The notes: generated by a model not told the origin, from the sequence alone. DNA of 58,578 nucleotides from CAWCPR01 sp963797475 (GCA_963797475.1 CAWCPR010000002.1:1-58578), one strand, 5' to 3'. Positions 48,526-58,103 are shown, counted from the stretch's first letter. Numbers and translations: made by a program.

Positions 48526-48528
48526 AAA

Positions 48529-50559
48529 ATGGAAAAAGACGCGCTGGACCAGAAACTAAACCAGTTCTTTGGCGGGAAAGTAGTTCGCAAGGATTTGTTG
48601 CACCAGTTGAAAGGCGGGGCGAATGTTCCAACCTATGTGTTGGAATATTTGCTGGGAAAATATACGGCCTCCGACGATCCCATGGAGATCGGCGTTGGGA
48701 TTGCAGTTGTCAAGGATACCCTCACTGCGAATTACTTCCGGCATGATGAGGCCAACAAAGCCCAATCGCTGGTGGAACGTCATGGTCGCCACCGGTTTAT
48801 CGACCGGATTGAAGTGCGCTATGTGCCGTCAGAGAACAAGTATTGGGCGTCGCTAGACAACTTCAGTTACAACTTCATCCATATCCCGGAAGAGTATTAC
48901 CGTCGCTACGACCGCCTCCTGGAAGGCGGCATCTGGGCGCAAGTGGATATCGAATTCCAGCCCCCCGAAGAAGGCCATCGCGACCATCCATTTCACGTGG
49001 CTGAATTGCGACCTATCCAGTTGGCGCGCTTTGATATGGATGAGTTCGTCGAAGGAAGAAAAGCCTTCAACCGGGACGAATGGCTTGACGTAATTTTACG
49101 CACCATAGGATTGGAGCCAGCGCGATTGGAGCTGCGCACAAAACTGCTACTCATTTCCAAACTCATCCCCTTTGTCGAGAAGAACTTCAACTTCATTGAG
49201 CTTGGGCCGCGTGGCACGGGTAAAAGCTACGTCTATTCGGAAATGTCCCCATACTCGATTTTAATTTCGGGCGGCAAGGCAAGCTCCGCAAATCTCTTTT
49301 ACAACAACGCCCGGAGAGTCGTCGGGCTGGTCGGCTTCTGGGATGTGGTCGCCTTCGATGAGGTTAGTGGTATGAAAGCTACGGACCCCGACACATTCCA
49401 GATCATGAAGGATTTCATGGCAAACGGTCGTTTCTCGCGTGGCGTCACCCAGGTTCTTGCTGACGCTTCGTTTGTTTTTGTCGGAAATCTGAACCAATCG
49501 GTCGAAACGCTGGTCCAAAACAGCGCCACCGACCTGTTCCAACCTCTGCCAACGACCTTTGATCTGGCGCTGATCGACCGTCTTCATTTTTATCTCCCAG
49601 GCTGGGAAATCCCCAAAACCTCCAAGGATTTGCTTACCCATAATTATGGGTTTGTGACGGATTACCTGGCGGAAGCCTTCCGGGTCTTGCGAAAGCAAAA
49701 CTTGTTTGATGTCGTCGACCGCTTTTACCGCTTCGGTTCTCACGTCGAGGGCCACGACGCAACCGCGATAAAACGGACGGTCGCTGGTTTTCTAAAACTG
49801 CTGCACCCGGGCGGGGGTTACACGAAGGATGATATTCGTGAATATCTGGAACTGGCGATGGAGGGCCGGCGGCGGGTAAAAGAACAGCTTAAAGAGCGCG
49901 GCTCGTTCGAATTCTACAAAACCAGCTTCTCATATATTGACGGCGAGGATGGGGTTGAACGAACCGTCGGCGTACCCGAGCAAGGCGGCACCGGAGCGAT
50001 TCCGGGCGACCCCCAGCCCCCCGGGATTGTGTTCACCGCGGCTGCTGATAATGAGAGCCGGGTGGGTTTATTTCGGCTTGAGGTAACTCTCACCGAAGGT
50101 ACGGGAAAGTTGCGCGTCCCATCCAGCCTGGATGCGTCGATTAAAGAATCACTCAACCGGGCGCTGGCGTACCTGCAGAATGTGAAATCCCGCCTGGGGA
50201 TCGAGGAGCTTTTGGCGAAGAAAGACATTTATGCTGAAGCGGTTGATCTGAGCGGCGGAAATGTGGAATGCGCTTGCGGGGTGGCTTTTTATACGGCGAT
50301 TATCTCGGCGTTGCAGAACCGCCGCGTCCAGGGCGGGACGATCATCCTGGGCGATCTCACGATACAGGGCAATATCAAAGGACTGCTCTCCCTGATCGAG
50401 CCATTGATGATATCGATGGAGAACGGGGCGCTGCGGGCGATTATCCCCATGCTCAATAAAGCCCAATTTTCAGGTTTGCCAGAGGAAGTCGTCGAGAAGG
50501 TGGACCTGGTGTTCTACAATGATGCCGAGCGCGCGGTTGCAAAGGCCCTGGAAGGGTGA
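48529..50559 (+). CDS. brxL: BREX protein BrxL (Lon-like AAA+)
   Basis: 676 aa. Walker A GPRGTGKSY at residues 226-234 (Lys232), Walker B VVAFDEVSG, and a C-terminal Lon-like domain. BrxL forms a DNA-binding AAA+ ring related to MCM helicases and is the effector end of type 1 and type 4 loci. At the position of the Lon active-site GPSAG this protein has ECACG (580-584), so the catalytic Ser is absent and protease activity is unlikely. It follows pglZ by three bases and closes the operon. Confidence 0.9.
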   Translation: MEKDALDQKLNQFFGGKVVRKDLLHQLKGGANVPTYVLEYLLGKYTASDDPMEIGVGIAVVKDTLTANYFRHDEANKAQSLVERHGRHRFIDRIEVRYVPSENKYWASLDNFSYNFIHIPEEYYRRYDRLLEGGIWAQVDIEFQPPEEGHRDHPFHVAELRPIQLARFDMDEFVEGRKAFNRDEWLDVILRTIGLEPARLELRTKLLLISKLIPFVEKNFNFIELGPRGTGKSYVYSEMSPYSILISGGKASSANLFYNNARRVVGLVGFWDVVAFDEVSGMKATDPDTFQIMKDFMANGRFSRGVTQVLADASFVFVGNLNQSVETLVQNSATDLFQPLPTTFDLALIDRLHFYLPGWEIPKTSKDLLTHNYGFVTDYLAEAFRVLRKQNLFDVVDRFYRFGSHVEGHDATAIKRTVAGFLKLLHPGGGYTKDDIREYLELAMEGRRRVKEQLKERGSFEFYKTSFSYIDGEDGVERTVGVPEQGGTGAIPGDPQPPGIVFTAAADNESRVGLFRLEVTLTEGTGKLRVPSSLDASIKESLNRALAYLQNVKSRLGIEELLAKKDIYAEAVDLSGGNVECACGVAFYTAIISALQNRRVQGGTIILGDLTIQGNIKGLLSLIEPLMISMENGALRAIIPMLNKAQFSGLPEEVVEKVDLVFYNDAERAVAKALEG

Positions 50560-50749
50560 GTTTTCCTGCTAACTCGTCGAAGTATTGTTAGGTTGCGATT
50601 TTTCGCCTAAAAAGTCTTGCCTTACCCTAAATTACAAGGATACAAGTGAAGCGGTGTTTATATGCACAGAATTGCGAACTAATATGATTCGCTTCATCAA
50701 TAAGTTGGCCAGCCTTGCTTTCAGTTTGCTGTTTTGAAATCCAACCGTT

Positions 50750-51061
50750 TTATCTGCCTGAGCCAATAGATCGAGGCAAATCGATGAAAATCTCGGGGTA
50801 ACGATCAAAGATGCTCAAGAGAATCCTGGCTGGTCCTTTGGGAAACCGCCGGCCTTGCTCCCAATTTTGAAGCGTCCGCATGCTAATCCCCAATGCTGAT
50901 GCAAACTCTCGTTGCGACAAGCCGTTTCGCTCGCGCATTTGTTTGATATCCAAGCTGCCATCGACATGAAATAAACGGGAAGGTTCAGCCTCGCCTCGCA
51001 AAATCGCACAACCCTGCCGTACGCTTTCAAGAAATTCTTTAAATCGTTCTTCTTCCACCAC
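50750..51061 (-). CDS. HTH (XRE) antitoxin-like protein, HigA type
   Basis: 103 aa from GTG 51061. The helix-turn-helix MRERNGLSQREFASALGISMRTLQNWEQGRR is preceded by a short N-terminal helix and followed by GPARILLSIFDRYPE, the layout of HigA/MqsA-type antitoxins. No HigB-like toxin gene lies directly upstream; a degraded PIN gene is there instead. It could also regulate neighbouring genes. Convergent with brxL. Confidence 0.7.
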   Translation of the reverse strand: MVEEERFKEFLESVRQGCAILRGEAEPSRLFHVDGSLDIKQMRERNGLSQREFASALGISMRTLQNWEQGRRFPKGPARILLSIFDRYPEIFIDLPRSIGSGR

Positions 51062-51190
51062 ACAGTCTCCGCCTCACACTCTCTCAAGATGTTGGACCCT
51101 ATGTATAATCGCAACACGCCGGCTTCGCCGAGTTGAAATAATTTACACTCCGCCTGAAGGGGGAAGTACAGCAGCGAAGACAACACTTGT
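51062..51190 (-). pseudogene. Truncated PIN-domain toxin (VapC-like)
   Basis: The minus strand reads VFLNTSVVFAAVLPPSGG, a stop after one base shift, then LFQLGEAGVLRLYIGSNILREC. This is the opening of a PIN-domain ribonuclease, but only about 40 residues remain before the HTH gene begins. Its start overlaps the end of the AbrB-type gene upstream. A VapBC pair whose toxin has been deleted is the simplest reading. Confidence 0.5.
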
Positions 51191-51192
51191 AT

Positions 51193-51474
51193 TCAAAAAC
51201 ACCCTATGGGTTTTGAGAAGTCATATTCGGCTCTGACTTCCCTTAAAGCAGCCAGCATTGACTCCAAAGTTTCCCCCAACTCCTGCCACTCGGCAGCGAG
51301 TTTGTCAACAATTACATCAACGCGTGAACGCCTGGGACTTATGACAACCACCCCATCGCCTAAATCGATCAATGTAATGATATCGCCCTCCTCGATGTTA
51401 TTTCGTTCTCGTAATTCTCTCGGCAGAGTTATTACTCCCCGGCGCACTACCCGAACCTGAAATATGTTACCCAT
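51193..51474 (-). CDS. AbrB/SpoVT-type antitoxin (VapB-like)
   Basis: 93 aa from ATG 51474 (MGNIFQVRVVRRGVITLP); the frame is open a little further but the fold starts here. The swapped-hairpin pattern RGVITLPRELRERNNIEEGD and VVVISPRR is typical of AbrB-like antitoxins. The C-terminal helix (VDKLAAEWQELGETLESML) would bind the toxin. It overlaps the PIN remnant, so antitoxin survives without its toxin. Confidence 0.75.
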   Translation of the reverse strand: MGNIFQVRVVRRGVITLPRELRERNNIEEGDIITLIDLGDGVVVISPRRSRVDVIVDKLAAEWQELGETLESMLAALREVRAEYDFSKPIGCF

Positions 51475-51504
51475 ACTCTCACTCCTGAGTGTCCTCAAAC
51501 CCAT

Positions 51505-52213
51505 ATATCAGTATAACGGATATTCCGCATGAGCCAAGTAATTAATTCCTGGAGAGACATGTAATTCGTCACTGGCGTACATCATCCTTAACTCAACCGA
51601 AAGATTTGCAACAACGATAGGGGGCAAAGATAAAGATCATTGTCAGTTCTGACATCGCTGCTGTACTTCCATCCAGAGATCAATAACTGCCACGCTCGTA
51701 CTACCAAGTCACCGCATCCCTGCTGTCGTATCGAAACACCCATGACCTTCCTTCCGAAGGACCTCGACCTGGGAATGATGCTTGATCATTGCAAAGCAGG
51801 CAAGGACGCAAATCCACAACCGCTTGATCCCTGGCCCCCCTGTTGATATGGCAGGCCACCCACGGAGACCTGGGTATACCCCGAGACCTCTGGCTTTTTT
51901 CCCAAAGGGAGCGCCTGTCGGAAGAACAATCCTGAAACTGAGGCGGGCGCTTTGATCGTCGCGAGGCCGGCAAGGATGCCAGTCCTCTTCCGCTTGGTCT
52001 CTGGCCCCCTTGTCTGAACGGCAGGGCATGAAGGGATACCCGGGGATTACACGAGACCCCCTGACCTTCCTCCCGAAGGAGAGTCTACAGGGATCGGCCA
52101 GGCTCCAGTCCCCATATCCAGTAGCCAGACAGGCGTCGATCTTCCCAAACAGGGCACCTCCCAGACCCCAGCTATATAATACATGCCAACTTTGGTAACG
52201 TTGGTTCACAGGT
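51505..52213. other. Non-coding region with tandem repeats
   Basis: No supported gene. Most of it is the tandem repeat at 51715-52085. Short open frames on both strands are repetitive with it and lack ribosome binding sites. Confidence 0.5.
51715..52085. repeat. Tandem repeat of about 150-170 bp (two full copies plus part)
   Basis: Shared blocks recur in order: GATC(A/G)T followed by GGCAAGGA(C/T)GC, then TCTGGCCCCC or CCTGGCCCCCCTGT, GGCAGG, ACCC(G/C)..GAGACC and a small hairpin CCTTCC..CGAAGG. GATC words start at 51784 and 51954 (170 bp apart); the hairpin words are at 51743, 51892 and 52062. The copies differ in sequence but keep order and short complementary stretches, as expected of a folded RNA or an old duplication. 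Orientation unknown. Confidence 0.5.
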
Positions 52214-53195
52214 TCACAACTCCTCCACATCGTAGATGTTGGCCGGAGATGGTGGATGCTTCCGGATCCTGGTACAATCACGAGGTCGTTTGTTAAACAT
52301 CATCTCCGGTCGTTCGTAGGAGACCTGCTTGATATCATTCCGCCTCATCTTGTTTTGGGCATTTTTATAGCCCTTGTCGGTGTTGTGATAAACGCGAATG
52401 TGATCTTCATCTCGATCCTGGCCTACACTTGCCAAGATAGACTTCTTCAACTCGCGATTAACACGCCTGTTGGAACCTGCGCGGCGGGGTTGAATACCAG
52501 CTTCTTTGACGACCCTGTAATCGGGAATTCTCCAGGCGACAACTTTTTCCCCCAGAGTCGGGATCTATCCACACAAAAGCGTGAGGAATAAAAAACTCTT
52601 GAATACCAGCGATATTTTCTGCTGGCCATTTGGAAACAGCAAAATTCTGATATTTCAAAATACGCAACCCATCTTCATAACGGACCTGAGTCCGCTCAGG
52701 TACCCCAGAGGATATCCGCAAGGTTGTCCGGCTAACCGGCCGATCATCGAATGTACTCAGGTACGCAGCCCAAACATAGCTCAGACAATTGTGCCTGATG
52801 AGCAAGTCAATGGATAAATCGACCATCCGTTTTCCAACCGAGTTGCATTCCAGGAGTTGCGCAACGCTGACCGCACCTGAGTAGCCGAAAACGTTGATTG
52901 CTTGGCCATCGCGATGGCGAGTGTACGTATGGATAAATCCCTCATCGATTGCCTGGGCTACCCAACGCTTCCAACGCCTGCCAGGAATCCCCGATTGCGC
53001 TGCGAGTTGATCCGCCTCCTGCTGCTGAACAACACCTGCACCCCTGGGATCCAGGTTCCTGATGATCGACCAGGCGCGCCATGCACCGCCGCGCTTGGTT
53101 CGAATGGCTTTCAACCCAAGTAGTGGATAGATCTGTATCGCAGAAAATTTGGTGTTATTCACGTTAGATAGATGCACAACCATGGCAAAACTCAC
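52214..53195 (-). CDS. Hypothetical protein, possible DNA-binding (frameshifted)
   Basis: Starts MSFAMVVHLSNVNNTKF and contains a predicted winged-helix-like stretch (QQEADQLAAQSGIPGRRWKRWVAQAIDEGFI) and RPVSRTTLRISSGVPERT. The first frame stops at 52458. A one-base shift near 52540 lets the chain continue as YRVVKEAGIQPRR to 52214 with a basic tail. About 327 aa if repaired. I do not recognise the family; the alternation of two HTH-like segments suggests a replication- or plasmid-type DNA-binding protein, but that is weak. Confidence 0.5.
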
Positions 53196-53515
53196 TCTTG
53201 TCCACAGGAAAAAGCCAGATTTTGAAGATTAGAATGCATTGAGCAGAGATAATATACTGCTGGCAATTGGAATCTGCTGGATCTCCGAAACGTCGTTGCG
53301 TGTTGCCATGGTGTTTTCTCCGTTGAGAGGCAGGGCCTCAAGTTGCCCGTGAGCCTCTGTTTAGATATAGCGGGTAGATAACCATTTCTCGACGCGGAGA
53401 CCAACCCAGTTTCAATATTGTCTTTCCACACTATCCAAGAAATTTCTGTTCCCCCTCTTATTCAGACTTGAGAGTCGATCGTAAAATCCCTTATCTGGAA
53501 TATAATCAGAGCAAC

Positions 53516-53857
53516 GTGACCCTCCTGCTGATCGTCTACATTTGCTCCGGTCTGCTGCTCGCAGCGTTGGCAGTGCCGCTGATCCAACGCCGGATTAAGT
53601 CCAATGGTTGGTACGGATTTCGCGTCCGCCAGACGCTGGAAAATCCAGACTTGTGGTACGCGGTCAATGCATATTCCGGCAAGTGGCTGCTGGCGACCGG
53701 CCTCGCAACAGCGATTGGTGCGGCGATTCTGTATTTCATCCCCGACCTGAGCGTCGACGCTTACTCCCTGGCATGTCTGGCAGTTACGGCGGTGTTTTTC
53801 ATAATTGGTATGATCCGGAGCGTGAGGTATTTGAAGAGATTGGGAACTCGATATTAA
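53516..53857 (+). CDS. SdpI-family membrane protein
   Basis: 113 aa from GTG 53516. Three hydrophobic segments; the signature AVPLIQRRIKSNGWYGFR, then TLENPDLWYAVNAYSGKW, matches the SdpI/YhfL (PF13630) domain. SdpI in Bacillus is an immunity and signalling protein against a secreted peptide toxin; here a specific role cannot be inferred. The frame is open back to a TTG at 53468, but that segment has no similarity. Confidence 0.75.
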   Translation: MTLLLIVYICSGLLLAALAVPLIQRRIKSNGWYGFRVRQTLENPDLWYAVNAYSGKWLLATGLATAIGAAILYFIPDLSVDAYSLACLAVTAVFFIIGMIRSVRYLKRLGTRY

Positions 53858-53910
53858 CTCGTTTTCTTTCGCGGCTGTCGATAAATCGCTCAGGTAACAG
53901 GAGGCGTTTC

Positions 53911-56484
53911 GTGAATAAAGCGTTTTCGAATACCGGGCGCAACGAAAGTAGCCCACCGAATTTCCGCCCAATCATTTGGATCCTGCTGCTACCACTGCTC
54001 TTTGTTCTGTTCACCATCGCCGGATCATCTATTGCGCAAGCCTTACGCCCCACTCAGGACGACTACGATACGCGCAAATCACACCTCCTGACCCTTGCAG
54101 AAGAGTCATTCGTCGACGATCCATTCCGCGATGTGGTGACGGGGTTGGATCAATATTCCTTCGATCAAATTAACCAGTTGAGTTGCCCGAAGCCCGTTGA
54201 TAACCCGAATGGTTGGTCCATCGAGATGCGGACGGGTGGACGTCCTTTTTTGGAGTTCGATAACAACGTTCTCAACGATACACCGTGGACGCCAGTACAC
54301 TGCACTCCGGGGGCCAGCGGAATACCCCAGACAGTTTTGGATTCACATTATGCGACGGGAAAAACTGTCAATCGCCTGTGGTTCATCCATAAGGCGAGTA
54401 ATGGCTATCCAATTGTTCTTGTCCTGACCCCAGATGGTTTTTTTAATCCAGCCGGCGCGAACCCACCCAAGTTGCAGGGGGCTGCCGTGCGGGTTGGCTT
54501 TTTCGGCGAGCCGTTTAGCGTCAACGATTATCTACAGCACGTTGACGAGGTAAGCATTACCGTGGTTGGCAACAATTCATTGATTATTCTCTGCAACGTC
54601 CATTCGGAAGCCGGCGAAGGGGTCTTAGAATTGGAAGTTACCTGGGACGACGTCAACGAACAACCCCGTATAGATATCCGCTCCGCCCACGCAGTTCGAT
54701 CCGGACTTCCTTCACCGGTTGGTTTGGGGTTTGCGGGGTACGATTTTATGAAAGGCCCTACCTTATCGGGCCTGGCGTCAGAATTTGGAACGCCTGAAGA
54801 GGGGATTGAAGCGTTCCACGATGGTCGCACCTTGTTTCTGGTCAACGCCAATGGATCAATCACTCCCACTCTCTTGATCTCGCCGATTTTGACGGATACC
54901 GTCGTTCAGGAAACGGTCGACGGCGATATCGCCGTCAATTCGAAAATCGTTCTCGACCAACCGCAGAACGCCGTGAATTATTTTTCGAAATTTCCCGATC
55001 CCGGCTACGACCAGCGGACCGACATCATCATGAAGTTAACTGGCAGCACAGCCGGCTCCATATCCCTCAGGCGTTCGCAAGTATCCGTGGACCTGGCATC
55101 AACCAACCCGGAAGCAAACGAAACCGTCAATGTTTTCTTCGCTGCCAATTTGTCGTATGGTACGCTATATGAATTCTCGTACAATGTGTCGCTTGCTGCG
55201 GACGATTTCGAAAGCATGTATTCAGCGCGCCGCCAGGGAATAGCGTTCATTTCCGACCGCGATGAAGGCCAGGCGCACCCTTACTTTTTACCCCTCGATG
55301 AAAATCTAGAGCCGATCGGCGAACCATGGCCTTTAACGGATGCTGTCATCAGCGACCCACACCATCTATCCGCCTCAGCCGACGGTCAATTCCTGATCTT
55401 CGACGCAGATAATTACAAGGTAAACGCCAGCCAAAGAATTTACACGCTAAATTTAAACAGCGGCGCAGTTCGACGTTTGACCGTCGATCCATTTGGGACC
55501 AGTTACGATAATTGGGGCAGTTTCGACGGCGATGGGACCCAGTTTGCAGCCATCACAAATCGTTATGGCTCAACAACCCACCTGATCACAGGAACCGTCG
55601 CCGCCGGTATCGGGAGCGGTCTGGGTAACGATATCGCCATCGCCTATAACGAAGATTGGTGTCATGTTCTGAATGAGATAGCTTATAGCACCGGCGGCAG
55701 TGTGAAGATCATCGATTTAGATACCGGACAAACCAGAAATGTTGCTGATGATATCAATATCAGCGCGCTCCATTTTTCGCCCAATTGCAACCAGATTGCC
55801 TACGTCGACCTGACAGGATTAAGGATCGCCAACCAGGATGGAAGCGACAACCGCCTGGTTCTGGCAAACGCCGCCAACCCGGCCTGGGTCGATGAGGATC
55901 ATCTGATCGTCCAGCAGCTTACTGGCGAAAAGGGTCTCTACGTATACACTATCAGCACCGAAGACTTGAATCCCTTAATCACCGGATCCGAATTATATAC
56001 GGATCCTATCTATGTCCATGCAGTCGGACCTGCAATTGTCATCAAGTCTCCCCAAGATGGCATCCAAACCTGCCAAAATCCAATTACTGTCTCTGGATTG
56101 GTGTACTCCTCCGGCATCCCCGTAGTAACGGTGAATGGCTATCCTGCAATGGTCGAAGGCGATCGTTGGTCGCTCTCGATAAACTTGAGCGCGGGTGTAA
56201 ATCAGGTTATTGCTGCTGTAACAGACAATGCTACCGGTTTATCCGCAGAAGATGAAATCACTCTAAACTATGGCTGCACGTCTACTCCCACAACTACACC
56301 TTCCACAACTCCGACACGCACAGGAACCAGTACACCAACTCCGACAAAAACAGCCTCAAGCACGCCAAGCAGAACCCCAACGCCCACCAGCACAGCCACA
56401 TCCACCGTTTCAAAAACCCCGACGGCAACCGTTCCACCTCCAATACTCCTTAACTACTTGACACTCATCCTGAAAAACCCATAA
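53911..56484 (+). CDS. Large secreted protein with TolB/WD40-like propeller and short C-terminal tail
   Basis: 857 aa from GTG 53911, with GGAGG at 53900-53904. A signal anchor (WILLLPLLFVLFTIAG) is followed by a beta-rich N-terminal half, then propeller-like blades with FISDRDEG, SASADGQFLIFDAD, GSFDGDGTQFAAIT and HFSPNCNQIAYVD, typical of TolB/PD40 repeats. Next come an Ig-like segment (SPQDGIQTCQNPITVSGL), a Thr/Pro-rich spacer (56281-56430) and the tail LLNYLTLILKNP. The Thr/Pro spacer plus hydrophobic tail resembles the end of the subtilase at the other edge of the window, hinting at shared cell-surface targeting. Function unknown. Confidence 0.75.
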   Translation: MNKAFSNTGRNESSPPNFRPIIWILLLPLLFVLFTIAGSSIAQALRPTQDDYDTRKSHLLTLAEESFVDDPFRDVVTGLDQYSFDQINQLSCPKPVDNPNGWSIEMRTGGRPFLEFDNNVLNDTPWTPVHCTPGASGIPQTVLDSHYATGKTVNRLWFIHKASNGYPIVLVLTPDGFFNPAGANPPKLQGAAVRVGFFGEPFSVNDYLQHVDEVSITVVGNNSLIILCNVHSEAGEGVLELEVTWDDVNEQPRIDIRSAHAVRSGLPSPVGLGFAGYDFMKGPTLSGLASEFGTPEEGIEAFHDGRTLFLVNANGSITPTLLISPILTDTVVQETVDGDIAVNSKIVLDQPQNAVNYFSKFPDPGYDQRTDIIMKLTGSTAGSISLRRSQVSVDLASTNPEANETVNVFFAANLSYGTLYEFSYNVSLAADDFESMYSARRQGIAFISDRDEGQAHPYFLPLDENLEPIGEPWPLTDAVISDPHHLSASADGQFLIFDADNYKVNASQRIYTLNLNSGAVRRLTVDPFGTSYDNWGSFDGDGTQFAAITNRYGSTTHLITGTVAAGIGSGLGNDIAIAYNEDWCHVLNEIAYSTGGSVKIIDLDTGQTRNVADDINISALHFSPNCNQIAYVDLTGLRIANQDGSDNRLVLANAANPAWVDEDHLIVQQLTGEKGLYVYTISTEDLNPLITGSELYTDPIYVHAVGPAIVIKSPQDGIQTCQNPITVSGLVYSSGIPVVTVNGYPAMVEGDRWSLSINLSAGVNQVIAAVTDNATGLSAEDEITLNYGCTSTPTTTPSTTPTRTGTSTPTPTKTASSTPSRTPTPTSTATSTVSKTPTATVPPPILLNYLTLILKNP

Positions 56485-56611
56485 TGCAGGTATAGATGTG
56501 CTGGATGGATTGCGGTCAATTGCTCCGGTGACGGCTTCTCGCGGCAATAATGATACAAGTCTGTAAGCCGACCCGCCTCCACGGACCGAGTTAATCGAAA
56601 TCGCCGGGGGT

Positions 56612-56866
56612 TTGGATATATCTGCTGCATGATTTATACGAGCTTGACATTTCCCCGAACGCATCTGGAATGCAGATCGGGGTGAGCGAGCACTTCCACC
56701 GGTTGGTTATCGCGGAGCAGACGGCGTACTGCTGCTCAATCCGGGCGCGGCCGGACCGCACCGCTTCGGCCTGCCTGTGACACTCGCCCGCATCCAGGTG
56801 CAGGGTGATGCCCTGACTATTCGGATCAAAGACCTGCTCAACCACCATCAGATCATCGATGAGTTA
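56612..56866 (+). pseudogene. C-terminal remnant of a YfcE-like metallophosphoesterase
   Basis: The plus strand reads LLHDLYELDISPNASGMQ, GVSEHFHRLVIAEQ and, after a one-base shift near 56720, GVLLLNPGAAGPHRFGLPV and ARIQVQGDALTIRI. This is the last third of a calcineurin-like phosphodiesterase; the usual GHTHRP is degraded to SEHFHRL. The N-terminal metal sites are missing. A dead fragment. Confidence 0.5.
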
Positions 56867-57084
56867 CCCTGGTCCCACCTTCGCAAGTAGCATTCCCCTG
56901 CGCTCTGATTCATACCTCCTATCCTCATCGATCTGTTCATCGAACTTAGCGTGGGGTAATTCGATGACTTCAGGGACGTGCATCTGGTCTTCGTCACGCT
57001 ATCAGGTCAGGACTTCATCGGATTCCGTAGATAACACCCATCATCCCAAATCGGTGGACAATCATGCCAATTTCACCTCGTTCC

Positions 57085-57640
57085 GCGTCAAATGGTATCG
57101 AAAACATTTCATGGAGAGTGTGCTTATGTCTTGCAACAAACAATTGTCCGCTGTGGCGAGCTCGCTGGGATCATCGGGTGTATCCGATCTCGAAAAACGT
57201 CCGTTTGGCTACTGGACGGATATCTCCAATCTGGAGCGAGAGCTGAATGCCTATATCGATGCCCATGGCACGCCAGGGGTCATGCCAGGTCTGGCCGAGC
57301 TGACGGCGAACGGGCGGACAGATTTGATTTGCGCCTTCCGGCGATTTGGCGGGACGGGCGCGGTGGCGCGCCGGGCTGCGGTTGATAGGCGTCCACCACC
57401 GAGATCGTTTGGTCGGCGTTACGCCTTTAGAATGGGAACTTTCCTTTGTAGATCAGACATCGAAGCGGCTCAATTGTGCCAATTCTCTGGTTTGGGACGC
57501 GATCGTGGCATGGAAAAACGTGCGAGGTCTCCGGCAGCCGGTTCCCTGGTATGACAAGAACGCCCACCGGGAAATTCGACGTATCGCTTCCCACCTGATT
57601 GTCGATGAGAGAATAGATTGCTCTGCCAATCTACGATGAT
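57085..57640 (+). pseudogene. Degraded open frame with GYWTDISNLERELNAYI motif
   Basis: One frame contains LEKRPFGYWTDISNLERELN, then GTPGVMPGLAELTANGRTDL and FRRFGGTGAVAR, a repeat pattern (W..-..L..-G..GVMP..L...GR.DL..A.R..GG) found in small helical DNA- or RNA-associated domains. It then breaks near 57370; coding-like sequence goes on in another frame (AGLRLIGVHHRDRLVG) to about 57640. No family can be assigned with confidence. Confidence 0.35.
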
Positions 57641-57665
57641 GAAGAGCCAAATTACGGATTGTGTT

Positions 57666-58103
57666 TCACCAGGCGTCTGCATCCATGTTTTCAGCGTTGA
57701 TCGCATTCAGGAAGGCTTGGACAATGAATTCATTCAGGCTCTGACCAGCCAGGAAGGCATAATGCAGCGCCTCGGCAAACAGCTCTTCGAGCACTTCGAC
57801 CTGGATGGTGACCTGTCCTTCAGGGTCTGGCGTTAGAGAGGCGTCTTCGGGGTCGGTTATCGATACCAAACCAACCACGGGTTTACCATAGCGGGTGATC
57901 AGAATGACCCGATTTTCAAATGCCATATCGATAACCCGGCCGGGGGTTTTCTTGAGCGTCGAAATGGGCACTTTGACCATTTCCAAAATTCCGTTTCTTT
58001 CGGCTTCCGCTTGCCGAAAGGCTTCTTCCCATCCGTTTCGAGGCCCTGAAGCAGAAGGTGGAGAGTCGTCTGGGGAATTACCTTCCATTTGTGCGCTGCC
58101 CAT
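57666..58103 (-). CDS. Phd/YefM-type antitoxin with extra C-terminal helix domain
   Basis: About 145 aa from ATG 58103 (a TTG three codons earlier is possible). The Phd core VPISTLKKTPGRVIDMA followed by RVILITRYGKPVVGLVSI is clear. Beyond it EVLEELFAEALHYAFLAGQ and LNEFIVQAFLNAI form amphipathic helices, an unusual C-terminal extension that may be a second dimerisation or toxin-binding part. It overlaps a 55-aa gene upstream; no toxin gene follows. Confidence 0.65.
   Translation of the reverse strand: MGSAQMEGNSPDDSPPSASGPRNGWEEAFRQAEAERNGILEMVKVPISTLKKTPGRVIDMAFENRVILITRYGKPVVGLVSITDPEDASLTPDPEGQVTIQVEVLEELFAEALHYAFLAGQSLNEFIVQAFLNAINAENMDADAW

Noticed and set aside
50590..50640. Intrinsic terminator after brxL
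   Set aside because: A weak bulged stem (TTAGG..GCGA/TCGCCTAA) is present, but the T-tract is poor and the stem short.
20258..53379. Identical 16-mer GATATAGCGGGTAGAT at 20258-20273 and 53364-53379, upstream of two minus-strand genes
   Set aside because: Flanks show no extension, and a shared 16-mer is expected by chance about once in a window of this size.
53192..53431. 79-codon minus-strand open frame upstream of the hypothetical gene at 53195
   Set aside because: No ribosome binding site, no similarity and basic low-information composition; more likely the promoter region.
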